NCBI RefSeq assembly: GCF_965363235.1
Contig: NC_134838.1
Location: 14,664,441 to 14,728,440 of the forward strand
DNA length: 64,000 nucleotides
Reading direction: 5' to 3'
From: Mytilus galloprovincialis
Lineage: Eukaryota; Mollusca; Bivalvia; Mytilida; Mytilidae
Shown here: positions 59,494 through 64,000 of the stretch, piece after piece
Position numbering within the stretch: the first letter of the stretch is position 1
Layout of the letters: the number at the start of each line of letters is the position of its first letter
Program-made: the position numbers and the translations under genes
The notes under the pieces: generated by a model
Told to the model about the DNA's origin: nothing
Database searches by the model: none
What the model saw: only the letters and a program-made list of their open reading frames with translations

Positions 59494-60830
59494 AGGGATG
59501 ATATATGATTGACAATGAGACAACTATCCACCAGAAACCATATGACTGGCACCGTATGACATTTAACAATTAGCCAAACCCATAATGATAGTAAGCTGTA
59601 AAAAGGCATGCTCGTGACCCAACATTTGAAAAGCAAAACAAAAAGAAAGAAAATAAATACCAAAACACAGAACTTAATCTTTGTTTGAAGCACAATTAGA
59701 TAATAATAGGAACTCATAGTAGTCCACATTCTAACAAAGTTCAGTTCATTTGACCGTGAATAGTCGAATACCAAATTAAAGAACTTGTTAGTCTCATACC
59801 TTCAGAGATATTGCATCGCCTACTAAAAGCCGAATTTATCTTACGTGATAGCATTGCAGAAAGGATTATGCCATCCAATCAATGACAGCTCATTCTAAAG
59901 ATTCAATTTGATGAACGAGGAAGACATGAATCTGGAGCATTTTGAAAAGAGATAAAGATATCTTTTTGAATTATCTTTCTTTTAATATAGATAAATGATA
60001 TATTGAAACTAAAAAGTAATGAATTGTAAACACCAGTCATGCATTTACATGTGACTAATGAAAAACAATTAAAACGAGAAAACTAACGGCCTGGTTTTTG
60101 TCCAAAAAAGTGAATGAAAAACAAATATTAAATACAACCAACCAATGAATTACAGGCTTTTGACTTGAGCAGGAATTAAACAGAATGGCATCTTCGCTAG
60201 CCAAGGTTTACGATCCAGTCCTGTCCTCTATACCCTGGGCGGACTGAAGTAAAATTTCTGATCCACAAGGTAATGATTTTTATTGGTTGCAGTTGTAACT
60301 GGATGCAGCCAATTTAAAAGAGCATCTTTAAGGTGATCACATGTAAATGTAGAAAATGTAAATAAACAATTGCAACGTGATGATTGTGCAACAAGTCCAC
60401 ACCAAAAACAAAGGACAATATTTAGTGACAATCTTAAAGTTCTTAATCAACTAAAATATCCTTGGTATGTTTCTCGTGTAAATGTTGTAATGCCGACGTA
60501 TATTTTTGTTTCCTGCTTCACGATTTGTTAATACAGGGCATCACCATTTCACACCTCAGCATTAAAGTGAGTTCAAGTGCTGCCATTGGTAAAGAATAGT
60601 GAAGTCGGAATGGGTGTGACTTTTATCTACCGGCAGATCACGCTGCATTGTATTCACAAATATTGGATTAATTTGCGAACGGTGGTGCGAATAGAACCGG
60701 ATCATAACCCTTGTCTTGGCGCGCCAACCTACCCCTTACATTGGACAGTGGTGTTACATTACAACATGAGAACAAACTATAAAAAAATATTTTAAAAAGA
60801 CTTAACTCTTTACATCGATACAAATCAGAA
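59494..60830 (+). repeat. mussel repeat family A, long copy with insertions
   Basis: The head (GGGATGATATATGATTGAC, AATGAGACAACTATCCACC), the middle (AACGAGAAAACTAACGGCC, GAATTACAGGCTTTTGACTTG) and the tail (ACATTGGACAGTGGTG, ACATGAGAACAAACTAT) appear in order. About 59750-60050 and 60185-60720 interrupt them, the second starting with the CATCTTCGCTAGCC arm of the hairpin family. Confidence 0.5.
60188..60245. mobile_element. one arm of the CATCTTCGCTAG hairpin family
   Basis: GCATCTTCGCTAGCCAAGG, TTTACGATCCAGTCCTG matches the left arm of the intact element at 35443-35524. The matching right arm is not next to it; a weak counterpart (GGATCATAACCCTTG) lies at about 60700, so the element here may be longer inside. 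Confidence 0.5.
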
Positions 60831-61347
60831 ATACATCTAACAACAACACATATAGCGGGTGCGGCTTGGTACCTGTACATCCCAACCACAAGAAGACAAT
60901 AAGAACATATCTGAGAGTACTCACAGTTCCTGGCAGCTAGTTCAAAGCAAATTACAGCTACAAAAATATGCATTTAAGACTAAATTATCAATCAGTACAC
61001 ATTCGACATCCAATGGATTTAGTGTGAAGACGTCATTAACAGTCAGATATAAGCATGATCTCGTGCAATACCAAGATACAGGTATCGACAGATTGTAAAG
61101 CCATGAATGTGCATAAGTATATTAAGAAAATACTTGTTTGATTTTGATTTACTGATAGCAAAATCAATATTATTACCAATAAAACAATATTCAATGATTT
61201 AAGTGTAGTGTAGAATTGGTAACCTTTTAAAATAAGTTCATTTAAATAGTCGATAAGTTTAATAACCTGGATCGTATCCAAATTTCCGGGGCTCGGTAAA
61301 GAATATCTCCTTAAAATTGGGATGTGCTAAAATAATTTTTCTACAGG

Positions 61348-61472
61348 TACAAGTTATTTAAAATATTTACTAAATTCCTCCATAGATATAAATATTTGTT
61401 TGATTGTACCGTACAATCAAACAAATATTTATATTTATGGAGGAATTTAGTAAATATTTTAAATAACTTGTA
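61348..61472. repeat. 125-bp near-perfect palindrome
   Basis: Two 62-base arms (61348-61409 and 61411-61472) around one central base. Reverse-complementing the right arm gives the left with a single difference (CATAGATATA against CATAAATATA). The arm starts TACAAGTTATTTAAAATATT and ends TTTGATTGTAC. No target duplication was recognised. Confidence 0.95.
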
Positions 61473-61640
61473 GTAACGAAATCCCTGATTCAATGATTTA
61501 CCAGTAATACATAAATTACGCTCATTGAAATCCAAAAGGTCACATAAGGCAAGGGGATAGTGAACGTATTGTGAGATGTAAACAATTTAAGAGGGTGCCA
61601 AAGGGTTATCACCGTCAAAAATGGAAAAGTAAAAAAGGGA

Positions 61641-61895
61641 ACGATTGGTTGATTTTTGTTTAACGGCACTTTACACACTATTGTGAAATTTCGTTGTCAG
61701 TTTTTATTGGTGGAGGAAGTCAGAGTGTTATGAGAGAACAACCGACCTTCGGTACGAAAACTGACAATCCCAGTCAATGAATATGGGAGTCGTGTGCACC
61801 TGCCTCATGCGGGATTCGAACTCACAAATTCAGTGTTGATAGGGTAGTGATACAGCAGTTTAACTACTTAGACCACTCGGCCACTCGTCCCCCTA
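61641..61895 (-). mobile_element. tRNA-derived SINE
   Basis: On the minus strand the head reads GGGGACGAGTGGCCGAGTGG, then TCTAAG (A box), and later GTGAGTTCGAATCCCGC (B box), as in Ser/Leu-type tRNAs with a long variable arm. The body follows (CCGAAGGTCGGTTGTTCTC, CTTCCTCCACCAATAAAAAC), then a GTTAAAC tail. The plus strand shows the reverse. The family is abundant in bivalves; I do not assign a name. Confidence 0.75.
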
Positions 61896-62639
61896 AATTA
61901 GGGAACGAAAAATTGTCCCTTTTGTCGTAAATTTAAGTGTAGAGTTTCCGGTGTAAAACTGAAATATATAATTACAGATTCATAGCTTTAATAGAATTTC
62001 TTGTCTCTTTGATCGTTCGAATGGTACTGTCCATCTGTCAATAACCATTGTAAGCACAACTCATCTTACATCTCGTGATACATTTTTGTGAACGTTCACA
62101 AACGTGAATAAACGCATGGAAATATACACGAAGAATACTATTAATGAACGTGAAGTATTTGATATCATACGTTTCTCAGTAGGATTAATTAAGTCAATGT
62201 TTTGTTTGTCATTGGTTTTCATTAAACATAATAAAAGAATAAGAAAACGAGCTCTTATTTTAACATATTTATTAGGATTATCATAAAAACAGCTGTTTTA
62301 ATAGTATTGACGACAACAAACAAAGGACAAATCCCACATTCTTCGCATTGTTAGTTATGAAACGATTGTTATTGGTGTTATTTATATTTAAACACACGTA
62401 ATTACAGTAATATAAACATGATCACCAAAGATAAGGTCAAAAAACTATTTTACATCTTAAGAAGACGAAAAAGATGTTTTATTTGCATTAAATAGGCTCA
62501 CAAAGAGCATAGTACAATAAGACTTAGATAAGACAATAACACTTACCATGCTGAATTGTTTTAAGAAAATGTGTAATTTTCGTTTATTTGCAAAAATATG
62601 CAAATTATATACAAATGAGCTTAAGCCTGCTGCTGCAGC

Positions 62640-63290
62640 ATATTGAATCCTTCAAATCTAAGGTAGGGGATCACGGGGAGGTGTGGTCGGGATGAGAAGG
62701 CGGGGAAGAGTTGGCGGGAAATCGGCCCAAAGTTGGTCATCAGGTGCAAAAACCGTCAATTTTGACGATTTTTCGTCTTTTTTCTTGACCCCTAAGATCC
62801 AGGGATCCTGATTTAGGTATCCAGCTATAGTCTGCATGTAGAGTGGACCCCAGTTAACAATTGACCCAAACAGTTGTTAGTTGGGAATTAATCTGATCTT
62901 GGTTCAGCAGTCTAAAGAAGGTCATTTGGACCAAAAATACGTAATTTTCCCCGATTTTTGACTTCAACTGTACCTTCAATGATAATTACGATCGGTAGTT
63001 ATATGCCTGCGAGTTTGTACTATTTTTGCAATTTTAGGCCTCTAAACTTCCTGTGTAAGGCACCCAGTTTTATCCGATTTCAATTTTCCAAATTCGAATT
63101 TGAGCTCAAAATGCAATTTATACATGAGAAACATGAATCTAGATGACCTCAGGTTGAGGGAACATCCATTAATTTCAAAATAAGTATCATACAGTTGACT
63201 TCTGTATGTATGTGTAGCCATTGGATGCAAATAACGGTGGTTTGGGTACGCCCGTCATATGACGGTTACAGCATGGTAAGGGTTAAAATA
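62640..63290. other. block of distinct base composition, unidentified
   Basis: It has more G and C than its neighbours (GATCACGGGGAGGTGTGG, GGGAAGAGTTGGCGGG, TACGCCCGTCATATGACGG) and no long open frame. It starts after an AT-rich stretch and ends near GTAAGGGTTAAAATAAAG. It may be an old insertion; no ends or duplication were recognised. Confidence 0.35.
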
Positions 63291-64000
63291 AAGTAATGTT
63301 ATCTCCATTCAAATGAATTTGACAGAAAACAACGTCAAAGCATACACCAATCAACATAAAAGTTACAAACGAAGTTGCATTAGAATCTACAATAAAATAT
63401 AAAAGTATTTTTTTGTAAAACTTCGGTTCGAATGCATGTCATTTCTTAAACATGTGTTTAAGGATGTACTTACAAGGTGAAATTAAACAAATTTTGGATT
63501 TAAAACTGATACTATAAGTCAGAAGAGCATAAGTTAGGGAACAAAATAAGATACAAATATTAATAGGTTATGTTTAAATGGCAAGAAAAGGTTGACTCGG
63601 ACTTTTATCATATATTTGCATTGGATTATTTTGGTCTCAAATCGAAAGAAAAGAAATTTAGATTCTACATAAATTTTGGCAAATGACCTTAAATGATTGA
63701 AAAAAAATGGATGTTATGCGCCAAAATATTTTACCCTATATCATAGAAAAAAACAAGACTGGTTCTTCGCATAACACTTCTTATTTTACTGTTAATAATA
63801 TTCAATGTTTGACAATGAACTTTTAGTAAAAAGTTTTCCAAGAAACTATTGAAAACGCGAAAACTGTTAAAAAATTTTAAAAACTAGATTTTCTAATTTT
63901 ATATCAGTACCTACTTTCTGTGATCTATACCGTTCTATCATTTCATTGGGTAATTTTTGTTTCAGCATATATGAACGAGACATGCACAAAATGTAATTAA

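Larger units (their letters stand above)
59325..64000. other. upstream region of protease gene, nested repeats
   Basis: No exon is supported. It is filled by a family A repeat with insertions (59494-60830), a hairpin-element arm (60188-60245), a 125-bp palindrome (61348-61472), a SINE (61641-61895) and a block of higher GC content (62640-63290). Confidence 0.4.

Noticed and set aside
59795-59860. Possible upstream Ig exon for the protease (minus, reading LLVGDAISLK before a gtatga donor)
   Set aside because: An in-frame stop lies just upstream and the only acceptor would leave a ~23-nt exon; no Cys or Trp of an Ig domain is present.
61800-61893. A true tRNA gene on the minus strand
   Set aside because: A and B boxes are present but the sequence continues into a SINE body and a truncated relative exists at 41.1 kb.
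62547-62640. Possible first exon of the protease gene (minus, ATG next to a gtaagt donor)
   Set aside because: It would provide only a start Met and no signal peptide or Ig N-terminal half.

Overview
The window looks like nuclear DNA of a marine bivalve, most likely a mussel close to Mytilus. It is AT-rich, its genes are split by introns with GT-AG borders, and it is crowded with interspersed repeats that I recognise from mussel genomes: the 'GATGTGGTATGATTGCCAATGAGAC' type repeat families, a tRNA-derived SINE, hammerhead-type 'GACGAAACGCGCGTC' relics and several miniature inverted-repeat elements. The species call rests on recognition, not on a database search.

Layout. 0.5-2.6 kb (minus): the large 3'-terminal coding exon of an RNI-type leucine-rich-repeat protein. 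2.6-25 kb: almost gene-free, holding repeat relics, a 190-bp tandem block, a doubtful orphan first exon at 19.8 kb and an uninterrupted 3' piece of a LINE at 24.3-25.0 kb (minus). 25.2-32.5 kb (plus): a complete six-exon gene for the translocon-associated protein delta subunit (SSR4), whose introns carry a foldback element, a hAT-like MITE, a 69-bp minisatellite and a TA-flanked MITE. 35.4-38.3 kb: a tiny hairpin element next to a 5'-truncated jockey/CR1-like LINE (minus). 41.1-41.8 kb: SINE and retroelement 3' relics. 43.9-55.6 kb (plus): a complete seven-exon gene for a 1730-residue class C GPCR. 57.5-59.3 kb (minus): the 3' part of a gene for a secreted trypsin-like protease with an Ig domain in front, tail to tail with the GPCR. 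59.4-64 kb: nested repeats, a SINE and a 125-bp near-perfect palindrome.

The most interesting item is the GPCR. Spliced from seven exons it has a signal peptide, three consecutive Venus-flytrap (ANF-receptor/LIVBP-like) domains, each followed by a short Cys-rich motif, then seven membrane segments. Domains two and three are each encoded by one phase-0 exon with equivalent borders, as expected from exon duplication. Class C receptors normally carry one flytrap per chain, so a triple-flytrap receptor would be an unusual sensor.

The genes do not form a pathway: SSR4 is an ER housekeeping gene, the GPCR and the protease are likely to act at or outside the cell surface, and the LRR protein's role is unknown. 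All exon borders were read by eye and have not been tested against transcripts.
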